Below, piece by piece: positions 1 to 6,142 of a DNA stretch of 14,957 nt. How positions within the stretch are numbered: position 1 is the first letter of the stretch; each line of letters opens with the position of its first letter. The stretch comes from Phycisphaerae bacterium. GTDB lineage: Bacteria > Planctomycetota > Phycisphaerae > UBA1845 > UTPLA1. Position numbers and translations under genes: made by a program. Location of the stretch: the NCBI GenBank assembly GCA_016935885.1, contig JAFGQA010000328.1, forward strand, positions 1 through 14,957, in the 5' to 3' direction. A model generated the notes under the pieces. The model saw nothing but the letters and a program-made list of their open reading frames with translations, did no database searches and was not told where the DNA came from.

Positions 1-242
1 AACTGTCGAATGTCCCGACCGTCCCAGGTTTCAAGACCCAGCAGCCGCGGGTCGGCGTTCGGGTGAATCACCCAGCGCCCGGCAATCTTCTTGGCCAGGC
101 CGGCCGTCGCGTATTGATCCCGACAGAGACGACATAGGTGGTCAACGTTCAGACCGAGCCTGAGGGCCGCGTCCTTGGCCGGCAGGAACGGCGCCGGAAT
201 CGGCTCGTGATGAGCGTCGTCCCGTTTTGCCGGCAGGGTCAT
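1..242 (-). CDS. Probable Mu-like transposase, N-terminal fragment (runs off left edge)
   Basis: An open frame starts at ATG 240-242 and continues to the window edge with no stop, giving 80 residues. The start is well supported: GGGAGG lies 4 nt upstream, and the ATG overlaps the previous stop as ATGA. The visible part has an N-terminal helix-turn-helix with a wing. The helices span about residues 18-45 (AKDAALRLGLNVDHLCRLC), and the wing is around GRWVIHPNADPRL at residues 55-67. This resembles the excisionase/AlpA-like or MuA N-terminal DNA-binding module. No catalytic DDE residues fall in the window. The transposase assignment rests on position, last in an early operon behind a ner-like gene, and on the DNA-binding N-terminus. 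An excisionase or another DNA-binding protein is the alternative. Confidence 0.5.
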   Translation of the reverse strand, partial: MTLPAKRDDAHHEPIPAPFLPAKDAALRLGLNVDHLCRLCRDQYATAGLAKKIAGRWVIHPNADPRLLGLETWDGRDIRQ

Positions 243-346
243 GGCGCCTCCCCGTACTCGATCCCGGACATAGCGAATATCCGCTGCATCCGACGCCCCT
301 TCACCAGCCGGCTGCATCTTCGTTCAACCTGTGCGGTGCTGGTCAT
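239..346 (-). CDS. 35-aa coupled micro-ORF, unknown function
   Basis: This small frame begins at ATG 344-346 and stops at 239-241. Its start overlaps the stop of the upstream gene as TGATG, and its stop overlaps the start of the downstream gene as ATGA, so it fills the space between them exactly. A ribosome binding site AAGGG lies 5 nt upstream. The peptide is basic in its middle (KGRRMQRIFAMSG) and ends GIEYGEAP. No family is recognised. The precise overlaps at both ends and the good ribosome binding site argue that it is translated, either as a peptide or as a coupling device for the probable transposase gene. Confidence 0.55.
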   Translation of the reverse strand: MTSTAQVERRCSRLVKGRRMQRIFAMSGIEYGEAP

Positions 347-789
347 CACGACCCTTCATCCGTCTCCAGCGCGCCCGTTTCGCGACATGCCCGCCGCTTG
401 GCCAAACGGTGGATGGCGTCCGCCGTCGCCTTGGAGGCTTCAGCGCCCGTGCGGAGGCGATTGGCGTAGCGCATGAGTTCAAAGGGGTCTCGTTCGATAT
501 AGACGCGAGTGGCAAACACGTCGCGGCATCGCGCGTCGATCACGGCCGTTCCGCTGGCTGGCAACACGCCGAAACAACCACAGATCAAACCCTCGACGGT
601 CTCTGCAACGTCCGCCGGCTGACAACCAGCCTCCTTCGCGAGTTCGCTGATTGATATGCCGGCTTCAGGCGTGTAACACGTGTGTTGGTCCAGCACATCC
701 AGAAGTCGAAAGACCGCAAAATCCTCACCGAACCTAGGAACCATGCCGGACTGTTGTCCTTGTGTTTTCATTGGTGGATATTCCCTCAT
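346..789 (-). CDS. Winged-helix accessory protein of the Mu-like early operon
   Basis: This encodes 147 residues. I chose ATG 787-789 because AGGTG lies 5 nt upstream. A GTG at 798 and an ATG at 771 are alternatives. Residues about 24-90 form a likely winged helix: a first helix FAVFRLLDVLDQH, then ISISELAKEAGCQPADVAE as a helix-turn-helix, then a beta wing near FGVLPASGTAVIDA. A helical tail with a basic stretch (KRRA) follows. Its layout matches the next gene upstream (799-1272) almost segment by segment, which suggests duplication. The gap to that gene is 9 nt. No enzyme motif or Walker A motif is present, so it is not an obvious MuB ATPase. A DNA-binding or transposition-accessory role is inferred. 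Confidence 0.6.
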   Translation of the reverse strand: MREYPPMKTQGQQSGMVPRFGEDFAVFRLLDVLDQHTCYTPEAGISISELAKEAGCQPADVAETVEGLICGCFGVLPASGTAVIDARCRDVFATRVYIERDPFELMRYANRLRTGAEASKATADAIHRLAKRRACRETGALETDEGS

Positions 790-798
790 GCGTGTCAC

Positions 799-1272
799 CT
801 ACTCGGGCTCCATCGTGGCCGCAATGATGTCATACGACCTCGCGTCGGCCAGCAGCTTGTCCGCCTGATCGCGGAAGCATTCGGCTCGATCCTGGACCCA
901 ACTCCGGCTGGCTGCATAAAGCCCGATGATCGAGCCGCCAGGCGCCCGCCTGGTCAGTAGCATGAAGTGCGGCGTTTGCAGGTCCTGACAGACGTCGATT
1001 ATTCGTGATCCCTCGACCCCGATCCGCCCCGACAGCGTCGAGATGTCGACATACGCGTCGGGGCCGTAGCCGCCGCGCTCCGAGACGGCCGCCAGCACGA
1101 GCGCTGCGATACTCGCCGGCGATAAACCAGCAGCGTCGCCGGCCTGGTCGTTCCTTTGTCGCTCAGCGCCCGATCCGCGATCGCCAGTCTGCCGTTTCGT
1201 CCGACCTCGAGCACGGTTCCCATTGCTCTCTTTTGCCTCAACCTCATTCTGTGGCTTCGTCGTCCTTGTCAT
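799..1272 (-). CDS. Winged-helix accessory protein with basic N-terminal tail
   Basis: This encodes 157 residues. ATG 1270-1272 is preferred over an upstream start at 1380 because AGGGA lies 5 nt before it, and because the longer form would overlap the neighbouring gene much further. The start lies 29 bp inside the upstream gene, which suggests coupling. Residues 1-48 are charged and probably disordered. Residues about 52-125 resemble the winged-helix region of the downstream gene: helix SIAALVLAAVSERGG, then VDISTLSGRIGVEGSRIIDV, then a beta hairpin FMLLTRRAPGGSIIGLYA. A helical tail (AECFRDQADKLLADARS) corresponds to ELMRYANRLRTGAEASK in its neighbour. It is a likely DNA-binding paralogue of 346-789. 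Function unknown. Confidence 0.6.
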   Translation of the reverse strand: MTRTTKPQNEVEAKESNGNRARGRTKRQTGDRGSGAERQRNDQAGDAAGLSPASIAALVLAAVSERGGYGPDAYVDISTLSGRIGVEGSRIIDVCQDLQTPHFMLLTRRAPGGSIIGLYAASRSWVQDRAECFRDQADKLLADARSYDIIAATMEPE

Positions 1273-1777
1273 GTGAGTCCCTTTGCCTGCTGCAATGTCC
1301 TGTTTCAGGTTCAAGCGTGCCTGCTCCCCCCGCCCCGGCTCTCGTGCTTGCATCTGCCCCGCTGCCGTCCCGCTGGGCACTCTCGCGTGGCCCTTTCATT
1401 CGGTCGATATCGACGAAGCGGACAAACGCCAGACGGCGAACGATGGCGTCCACCACGTAATCCGGGTGCATGCTCTCCAAATGAGAAAGTAAAGCCGAGG
1501 CCCCGGCATTGATCCGTTGCTGCGTAGACGACCGACCGCGGTTTGCCATCCGCAGACCGATAGCGGCCCGCCGGCGCGAAACGTATCGTCGTAAAGTACC
1601 GGGTTTGATGCCGTAACTGTCGAGATCAAGCCTGCCGTAGATGGCCGCGGGGCCTAGTTCCGTATCGCAGATCAGCCGATTGATGCGCCCGAGGAGCTCG
1701 GCGGGCATCCTGCCCCAGATACTCGGCCGACCGGTTCGCCGGCGCCTCTTCTCTTTCGTTGGCGCGATTTCACTCAT
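1244..1777 (-). CDS. gp27-like (DUF3486-like) helix-turn-helix protein
   Basis: This encodes 177 residues from ATG 1775-1777, chosen because the coding character begins there. A weak GGA lies 5 nt upstream, and an in-frame ATG at 1882 gives a poorer extension. The segment at residues about 14-72 has the layout of Mu gp27/DUF3486 proteins: a basic lead RRTGRPS, a helix with MPAELLGRINRLI, the segment ELGPAAIYGRLD, and then YGIKPGTLRRYVSRRRAA, comparable to the family's GYxISKSALHRYGQ. I recall the family pattern; no alignment was run. Residues 130-177 are low-complexity and charged, probably disordered. In Mu, gp27 lies among the head genes, so its place in the early region is unusual and the function may differ. 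Confidence 0.55.
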   Translation of the reverse strand: MSEIAPTKEKRRRRTGRPSIWGRMPAELLGRINRLICDTELGPAAIYGRLDLDSYGIKPGTLRRYVSRRRAAIGLRMANRGRSSTQQRINAGASALLSHLESMHPDYVVDAIVRRLAFVRFVDIDRMKGPRESAQRDGSGADASTRAGAGGAGTLEPETGHCSRQRDSHDKDDEATE

Positions 1778-1790
1778 GGTTCCGATGCAC

Positions 1791-2015
1791 TCAACAGGGG
1801 ACTGGCCGGCGGCCTTTCGGTAAACGTTGCCCCGCACAACCCGCCTGAGTTTCGGCTGTTGACAAGCCCAGGCGCAACTCACACCTATCCGTCCGACATC
1901 TTGGGTTTTCGGTCGGGGTTGGCCTGGACTTGTCGACAGCTGTCAGCGCGCGGCCCAACATGCGCGCGGCCCGCGGCGGCTGGTAATTATTCACCCTGCG
2001 TCGATCTCGTGTCAT
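1791..2015 (-). CDS. 74-aa arginine-rich ORF, possible
   Basis: The start ATG (2013-2015) overlaps the preceding stop as ATGA, and GAGGT lies 6 nt upstream, the same arrangement as the gene before it. It stops 13 nt before the gp27-like gene. The 74-residue product is rich in Arg, Pro and Thr and has four cysteines (at about residues 39, 45, 60 and 74) but no recognisable domain. Composition alone would make it doubtful; the start context is the main support. The true product could be shorter if the reading frame is disrupted. Confidence 0.4.
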   Translation of the reverse strand: MTRDRRRVNNYQPPRAARMLGRALTAVDKSRPTPTENPRCRTDRCELRLGLSTAETQAGCAGQRLPKGRRPVPC

Positions 2016-2116
2016 CGCAGGACCTCACCAGTTGACCGACAATGCCTCTGAAGGCCGCTGAGTACGCCGGCACACTCGTCGCACGAAAGATGGGCCAAGT
2101 AGGGCACGATGTTCAT
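2012..2116 (-). CDS. 34-aa Cys/His micro-ORF, coupled at both ends
   Basis: The start ATG (2114-2116) overlaps the stop of the HTH gene as ATGA, and its own stop overlaps the next start as ATGA. GAGGT sits about 4 nt upstream, inside the end of the HTH gene. The peptide contains CDEC at residues 12-15 and HC at 25-26, which could in principle bind one zinc ion. No family is recognised. Exact overlaps on both sides make a real translated product likely despite its length. Confidence 0.55.
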   Translation of the reverse strand: MNIVPYLAHLSCDECAGVLSGLQRHCRSTGEVLR

Positions 2117-2388
2117 CGCGACCTCACGCTGTTGGACTGGTTAATCCGCGTCGATCCCCGAGACCGGACCACATCTGCTTCATCCGCCAGAAGATCGGCC
2201 AGGGGAATGCCGAGGGCCCCCGCGATTGAGCGGGCAGCCCTGACACCGATCGGGCGCCCCCGAAACGCCGAGCAAACAGGAACGTGGGAAAGCCCTGCTT
2301 TCTTGGCTATCTCGCCACGCAACAATCCGAGGCGAGCCGTCATCCGAGCGAGTTTCCGCGTATTGAAGACAAGCGTATCCATAGGCAT
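2113..2388 (-). CDS. Ner/Cro-like XRE-family DNA-binding protein
   Basis: This encodes 91 residues from ATG 2386-2388, with GAGGTGA 6 nt upstream. Residues about 8-68 form a lambda-repressor-type helix-turn-helix: NTRKLARMTARLGL, EIAKKAGLSHVPVCSAFRG (turn and recognition helix) and AARSIAGALGIPLADLL. The charged tail has no known domain. It is the first gene of the leftward operon and is divergent from a repressor-like gene, the place occupied by ner in Mu and cro in lambdoid phages. I infer that it represses early transcription and/or the opposing repressor promoter. The HTH fold is clear; the Ner role is contextual. Confidence 0.75.
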   Translation of the reverse strand: MPMDTLVFNTRKLARMTARLGLLRGEIAKKAGLSHVPVCSAFRGRPIGVRAARSIAGALGIPLADLLADEADVVRSRGSTRINQSNSVRSR

Positions 2389-2398
2389 GATCGTTCAC

Positions 2399-2431
2399 CT
2401 CAACCAGAGTCTATGTTCTTCCACTCAACCA
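2399..2431 (-). promoter_or_regulatory. 8-bp direct repeat in the early leader, possible operator
   Basis: TGGTTGAG on the minus strand occurs at 2424-2431 and 2399-2406, 25 bp apart, between the early promoter and the first gene. Regularly spaced repeats in the divergent region of Mu-like elements are usually repressor sites. Two short copies could also be chance. Confidence 0.3.
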
Positions 2432-2444
2432 CATCGCGCGTCAA

Positions 2445-2473
2445 TGTATAGCCGGCCTCACCCCGTTTGTCAA
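2445..2473 (-). promoter_or_regulatory. Strong sigma70-type promoter for the leftward early operon
   Basis: On the minus strand TTGACA (2468-2473) is followed by a 17-bp spacer and TATACA (2445-2450). The -35 matches the consensus fully and the spacing is optimal. Transcription would start near 2438, giving a leader of about 50 nt before the ATG at 2388. Confidence 0.75.
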
Positions 2474-2513
2474 CCCCGAATTTCATGGGATGTGAGCCCC
2501 CCTAAGAACGAAC

Positions 2514-2542
2514 TTGCCGCTTACGCTCAGAACCCTTAGTGT
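2514..2542 (+). promoter_or_regulatory. Candidate promoter giving a leaderless repressor mRNA
   Basis: TTGCCG (2514-2519), a 17-bp spacer and TAGTGT (2537-2542) match the consensus weakly but with optimal spacing. Initiation about 7 nt downstream would fall at 2549-2550, the ATG itself. No ribosome binding site precedes that ATG, which fits a leaderless message. The -10 is poor, so this is tentative. Confidence 0.4.
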
Positions 2543-2549
2543 TTGGGTT

Positions 2550-3848
2550 ATGACCTCGAAGCGGGGCATAACAAGGGGCACGCGCATACGCGAGACACGT
2601 GCGAAGCGGGCCATGACGCAGGCCGCGGTGGCGGCCGCCTGTGGCGTTAACGTTAGTTTTATCAGTCACTTAGAAAGCGACAGGAACGCTCCCAGCCGCG
2701 AGGTCCTGTTTCGGCTGGCTGAGGTCTTCCAGGTATCAGCTCAGTACCTTGAAACGGGACAACTGGGTCCGGAAGACGAGGCGAAGCGGGCCAGATTCGC
2801 GTTTTGGCCAGAAATCTGCTACCTACTCGCCAATCACGTGGCAGTCCCTCGTCTTCGCAACCCCGACAGCCGGCTCTCGGACGATGAGGCCATCTCCGGT
2901 GCCCTCAGGCGAGCATGGGACGCGCGCCACTTCTGCGAGTACAAGCTCTGGGCACAAAGCCGCGAAGGCCGGCGCACGGCGGCGGCGTTTGAGGGACGGG
3001 GGAGCCTCGAAAGGCTTATCGAGAGCGTCGCACAACACACCTTGTCACCAGGCGGTTGGATCGATCTGGCACATCCCTCAAAGCCGCGTCTTGCCCTATC
3101 TCCGAAACGCACTCGGAAGGGCCATGACCACTGCTATTCACAGGCGATGACGTCGACGGAGCCGCGTCCGGGCCACTGCTTTGAGTTCGACATGGAGGCG
3201 TCGGCGCAGTACTTCAGCGATTTCCACTTTGGTTTCTTCCGATCCCGCTCGCAGGACTATTGGGAACGGCCATTCACGGAGGCTTTCGTCAACAAGGCGT
3301 TTGCCCCGATCTTCTGGACGGCTTCCAGGTTGTGGAGCGATCGCCGGCTGGTGGGTTGGCTCTGGGCGCTTGACATGCCTTTTGACGTGTACGGCCCGTT
3401 GATTCATATCGCCCGACAATGCGATGGCCATGAGCGATACGAGACTTCGGCGCGTCGTCTCTTGGATCAAGCCACGTTGGAAGACCGTGACGTCTTTCTG
3501 GGCACGTTTGTTGACATCTACAGCAGCCCGGCCCGCTACAGGGCAGAATTCAACGAACGGCCGCTGACCGGAGGACCGGTCGTGGAAGGCGGCGGCGCGA
3601 TCCGCCCTGGGAGTTGGATGCCGGCGCGCCGGCGCCGTAAGCGGTTGCAAACGCGGTCACATCTTTATCTCGATGCGATCTACCTGGCTGGCGGGACCAA
3701 CGCCTGTTCCGAAGCAGAAGCTTGGCTTCGGGAGAAGGCGCCGCCCCATACATTCAAGCAAGAGGACATTCTGAAACTGACGGACGCGGAGAGCAACGGA
3801 CATTGCGGCGGAGAGATCGACGAAGAGCCCCCGGAAACGCTGCCATGA
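2550..3848 (+). CDS. Repressor-like protein: XRE HTH fused to a large unknown domain
   Basis: This encodes 432 residues from ATG 2550. A TTG at 2514 would extend it by 12 poor residues. Residues about 10-70 are a classic XRE helix-turn-helix: RIRETRAKRAMTQAAVAAAC, GVNVSFISHLESDRNAPS, then VLFRLAEVFQVSAQYLE. The remaining roughly 360 residues are not recognised. They are rich in aromatic residues (FHFGFFRSRSQDYW, WTASRLWSDRRLVGWLWALDM), with no obvious membrane span and no LexA-type Ser/Lys protease motif. A basic patch RRRRKR lies near residue 352. It is divergent from the ner-like gene and points toward the element end, as c does in Mu, so a maintenance repressor is inferred. At 432 aa it is far larger than Mu c (about 200 aa). 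A function for the C-terminal domain cannot be assigned. Confidence 0.65.
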   Translation: MTSKRGITRGTRIRETRAKRAMTQAAVAAACGVNVSFISHLESDRNAPSREVLFRLAEVFQVSAQYLETGQLGPEDEAKRARFAFWPEICYLLANHVAVPRLRNPDSRLSDDEAISGALRRAWDARHFCEYKLWAQSREGRRTAAAFEGRGSLERLIESVAQHTLSPGGWIDLAHPSKPRLALSPKRTRKGHDHCYSQAMTSTEPRPGHCFEFDMEASAQYFSDFHFGFFRSRSQDYWERPFTEAFVNKAFAPIFWTASRLWSDRRLVGWLWALDMPFDVYGPLIHIARQCDGHERYETSARRLLDQATLEDRDVFLGTFVDIYSSPARYRAEFNERPLTGGPVVEGGGAIRPGSWMPARRRRKRLQTRSHLYLDAIYLAGGTNACSEAEAWLREKAPPHTFKQEDILKLTDAESNGHCGGEIDEEPPETLP

Positions 3849-4519
3849 CAGCGGATCTGCCGACAACGCCGAACGAAGCCCTGTGGGAAGGCGGATATCA
3901 AGCCGAGCCGGCTGAGAACTACATGAACTTGGCCGAACGTCCAAACGTTGGACATGAGGCGGTCCTCCAGCAGCCCCGGTCGCCAAATCGGACAGCGTGT
4001 CCGATTTGGGCTCAGAGGCTCTGTTACGAGCGATGGCGGCCGGACGATCTGGCTGAATTCGCAAGCGTTGGGAATTTGGGAGCCCTGCCCCTGACTGAGG
4101 TCTGTGCCAGGGGACTTCCGTTCGCCGAAAGTTCCAGAATGGGACGCTCCATAAGGAATAGTGGTCCTCCGGCGGCCCGGGTCGCCGAATCGGAAACTGT
4201 TTCCGATTTGGAAGCCCTGCCCCTGACTCAGACTTACGGCAAGCAACTCCCACCGGGGTGTCCCCTGCTGCCCCGAAGCCGCCTCAAGCCCGCATCGACC
4301 ACCGATCGACAGCCGTTCGAGCCCGCTCCGAGTCGCCTGCAAGGCTGTGAATTCTGCTCGGAGACATCAGGCGATAACCGGACTCCCCAGTCCACGGAAA
4401 CAGGGACTTTGGGCTTCGGACAGCGCCGGATAGGGCGCCGGCGCCGGATCGGCGCGCCGGTTCCGGGAAGGCCCGCAACCCGCTATTCCGCAGCACCTTA
4501 CGGCAGTTTTCCTGGCTAG
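3845..4519 (+). CDS. Possible coupled ORF downstream of the repressor, repeat-derived
   Basis: ATG 3845 overlaps the repressor stop as ATGA, and the frame stays open for 224 codons to 4519. The first 40 residues (TADLPTTPNEALWEGGYQ onward) look like plausible protein. From residue about 45 the frame runs through an imperfect DNA repeat cluster and gives repetitive, low-confidence sequence such as GALPLT and EALPLTQ. The junction suggests a start is used, but the true coding part may be short. It may also be cargo assembled from repeats. The opposite strand is open here as well, so openness alone is weak evidence. Confidence 0.3.
   Translation: MTADLPTTPNEALWEGGYQAEPAENYMNLAERPNVGHEAVLQQPRSPNRTACPIWAQRLCYERWRPDDLAEFASVGNLGALPLTEVCARGLPFAESSRMGRSIRNSGPPAARVAESETVSDLEALPLTQTYGKQLPPGCPLLPRSRLKPASTTDRQPFEPAPSRLQGCEFCSETSGDNRTPQSTETGTLGFGQRRIGRRRRIGAPVPGRPATRYSAAPYGSFPG
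3961..4231. repeat. Cluster of imperfect repeats with hairpins
   Basis: Two 49-bp copies, 3961-4009 and 4163-4211, match at about 41 of 49 positions by hand count. Each contains a strong palindrome. The first has 12-bp arms CCAAATCGGACA / TGTCCGATTTGG around GCG (3983-4009). The second has 13-bp arms with one G/T difference (4185-4211). A 25-bp unit that includes AGCCCTGCCCCTGACT follows the second copy (4207-4231). It recurs at 4075-4099 behind a degenerate third palindrome, with 23 of 25 identical. This looks like a REP-type family lying between the repressor and the element end. Confidence 0.7.
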
Positions 4520-4520
4520 C

Positions 4521-4717
4521 TTGGCCAAATTAGCCTGCGCGGCCTCGAACGTAAGTCCTTTGTTTACGTCAGTTGTGGCCAAATCTCGCCACAGCAATAA
4601 CTCGCTTTTTCACAACTCGCCGTATTCCCGTAACTCGCTGTCCGTCCAGCAGTTACGGCAACGGTGGAATCCGGACATTTTATCAATCGTTGTGGCCAAA
4701 TTTTGTTTCGCCGTTCA
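4521..4717. other. Iterated motifs at the element end, probable transposase-binding sites
   Basis: GTTGTGGCCAAAT occurs identically at 4572-4584 and 4689-4701. A partial copy TTGGCCAAAT lies at 4521-4530. CTCGC occurs at 4585, 4601, 4616 and 4634 (spacings 16, 15 and 18), and a related TTTCGCCG follows the outer site at 4707-4714. Minus-strand TG at 4716-4717 is a suitable terminus. Three main sites at one end recall L1-L3 of Mu. The assignment is by analogy. Confidence 0.5.
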
Positions 4718-5855
4718 GCGGTGTCTGGAGAAGAGCACGGGGCGACACGGGCAGGAGGTTAGCCCGTATCACCCCGCAGCGTTGTCCCGACGTCTCGCCG
4801 CGGAGGGCGGCGCTATAAGCGTCGGTGGGATCGATCAGATTCCAAGGGCCCCCCCCCGGCTGGGGATCGCGCCGGCACCGGACGCGGCTGGTTTTCGGTT
4901 CGGCCTTGCATTTGCCCTGGTCCCCGCGCCGCATCTTCTCCTCGTTCTCGGGCCGCTGCCCGGGCGGGCACATGATCAGTTCCTTGCGGCCGAGTCTGCC
5001 GTCGCCGTTTCGGTCCAGAGCCCTGAATGTCTTCTTCATGCCTCTGTTGAACTCCTCGAACGTGATGCACCCATCACGGTCGGTGTCGAAGCGACTGAGC
5101 CACCGCTTTGCCCGCGCCTTTGCGTGCTTACGATGCTTGGCCTCGCACTTGGCCTTGGGTTTCCCCCTGCCATCGCGGTCGGCCCAGTCTTCGATCGCCT
5201 CACTTCGCTGGTGCTTCTCAACCTGTCCCCTGACGTGTTTCCTTGCGGCTGGCGCCTGCAAGCGACATCTGAACGGTCTCGGCTCGTTGCGCATGTCAGG
5301 GCTATCACAATAGGGCTTATCATGGATTCCGCGACACGCGGCGTCCCATCCTCCGCGATCGGGCCCGTTCGGAACCATGTAGCATGTCTGATGCTGATAC
5401 CGATGTTCAGACTCGGCAGACGGGCCCGTCCCGGGGCCGCGGCACGAGCGGTGACACGAGCCGCGGCGCGTGTCAGGCGGCGGGCCGCGATATCCCTCCT
5501 GAAGCGGCCTGCGCCGCGAGCCGCATCTGTCGAAGTCTGCCTGGGGGCCTTGGCGCCGTCCGTACCGGAACCCGTCGCCCATGCGTGGCGCGCAGGGCGG
5601 CGGCATCTGGCCGGGCGGCAGGGCGTCTTGTTGGAAGGCTTGACCGGTCCCACGGAAGCGCTCGACGTTCCATGCCAGATGGCGCAAGCCTTGTTCGAAC
5701 TCCCACTGGTCGATGACGCCGTCCCGGTTCTGGTCGCATCGGTCGAAGATGCAGCTCAGGTCGCGTGGTCCTTCAAACGGGGCAACCGCGTGGGCTTGGC
5801 CGGAAACGGTCAGCACCGCGGCAGCCAGTGCGAACGGAAGCGAATGGGTGAACAT
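4683..5855 (-). CDS. Secreted protein with three EF-hand calcium-binding loops
   Basis: This encodes 390 residues from ATG 5853-5855, with AGGAGG 6 nt upstream; an upstream start 18 nt earlier lacks such a site. Residues 1-23 are a signal peptide (FTHSLPFALAAAVLTVSG, cleavage after AHA). Three canonical 12-residue EF-hand loops are visible: DQNRDGVIDQWE (41-52), DTDRDGCITFEE (257-268) and DRNGDGRLGRKE (281-292). The region between is rich in Arg, Pro, Gly and Cys and has no known domain. Calcium binding in the periplasm or outside the cell is inferred. A run of nine C (4849-4857 on the plus strand) lies in the 3' part, and the last 45 or so residues look non-coding. The final 11 codons lie inside the presumed element end, so the natural C-terminus was probably lost. 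Confidence 0.7.
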   Translation of the reverse strand: MFTHSLPFALAAAVLTVSGQAHAVAPFEGPRDLSCIFDRCDQNRDGVIDQWEFEQGLRHLAWNVERFRGTGQAFQQDALPPGQMPPPCAPRMGDGFRYGRRQGPQADFDRCGSRRRPLQEGYRGPPPDTRRGSCHRSCRGPGTGPSAESEHRYQHQTCYMVPNGPDRGGWDAACRGIHDKPYCDSPDMRNEPRPFRCRLQAPAARKHVRGQVEKHQRSEAIEDWADRDGRGKPKAKCEAKHRKHAKARAKRWLSRFDTDRDGCITFEEFNRGMKKTFRALDRNGDGRLGRKELIMCPPGQRPENEEKMRRGDQGKCKAEPKTSRVRCRRDPQPGGGPWNLIDPTDAYSAALRGETSGQRCGVIRANLLPVSPRALLQTPLNGETKFGHND

Positions 5856-6142
5856 GAATGTCCTCCTGCTCAAGTAAGGTTAGCTGGTGGCCGACGGCCA
5901 ACTGGACAGCTCCGTTTCCACTAGGAGAAACGGGCCAATGGGACGGATATTGCCGAGACCCACGGGGCGATCCGGTCAAGCCCCAATCCACAATCTGCGT
6001 TAGGCCCTCGTCTAGGTGCCGTTCTCACAAGCAGTTGGCAGGTGTTGCCGTTTCGAGAGACGGCGGAGCAGTTATACTGTGAGCCGTTGCTGGAAACGGA
6101 CTAACGAGTCCGCATACTATTCCGTACGTTGGGAGTTATGAA
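5856..6142 (+). other. Divergent intergenic region with a candidate promoter for the 655-aa gene
   Basis: This region separates two divergent secreted-protein genes. A hairpin CCGTTTC / GAAACGG (5912-5933) lies near the EF-hand gene start. TATACT at 6073-6078 is a plausible -10 for the rightward gene, with only a weak TTTCGA 16 bp upstream. The leader would be about 58 nt. GGGAG 7 nt before ATG 6143 is its ribosome binding site. No other gene is seen. Confidence 0.4.

Larger units (their letters stand above)
1..4717. mobile_element. One end of a Mu-like transposable element (inverted), truncated by the window
   Basis: The gene order matches the left end of phage Mu read backwards: a repressor-like gene pointing to the element end, a divergent ner/cro-like HTH gene, small accessory genes, and then a probable transposase. 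Repeated 13-bp motifs lie at the outer end (4521-4717), as expected for transposase-binding sites. The end is placed at 4717 because the minus strand there begins TG, the usual Mu-type terminus, just outside the outermost motif. The other end is outside the window, so the target duplication cannot be checked. What is seen is the layout, overlaps and motifs; the Mu-like assignment is inference. Confidence 0.55.

Noticed and set aside
138..654. Plus-strand frames of 80-112 codons at the left edge
   Set aside because: They run opposite the coupled minus-strand genes, which have ribosome binding sites and exact overlaps. The plus frames have neither.
3657..4342. Long minus-strand frames opposite the repressor 3' end and repeat cluster
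   Set aside because: The products consist of repeat-derived sequence (SLSQGQG-type) and overlap the repressor gene. No start context supports them.
4521..5924. 467-codon open frame on the plus strand
   Set aside because: It lies opposite the EF-hand gene, which has a signal peptide, a strong ribosome binding site and three perfect calcium loops. The plus-strand product is low-complexity and is a GC-rich shadow.
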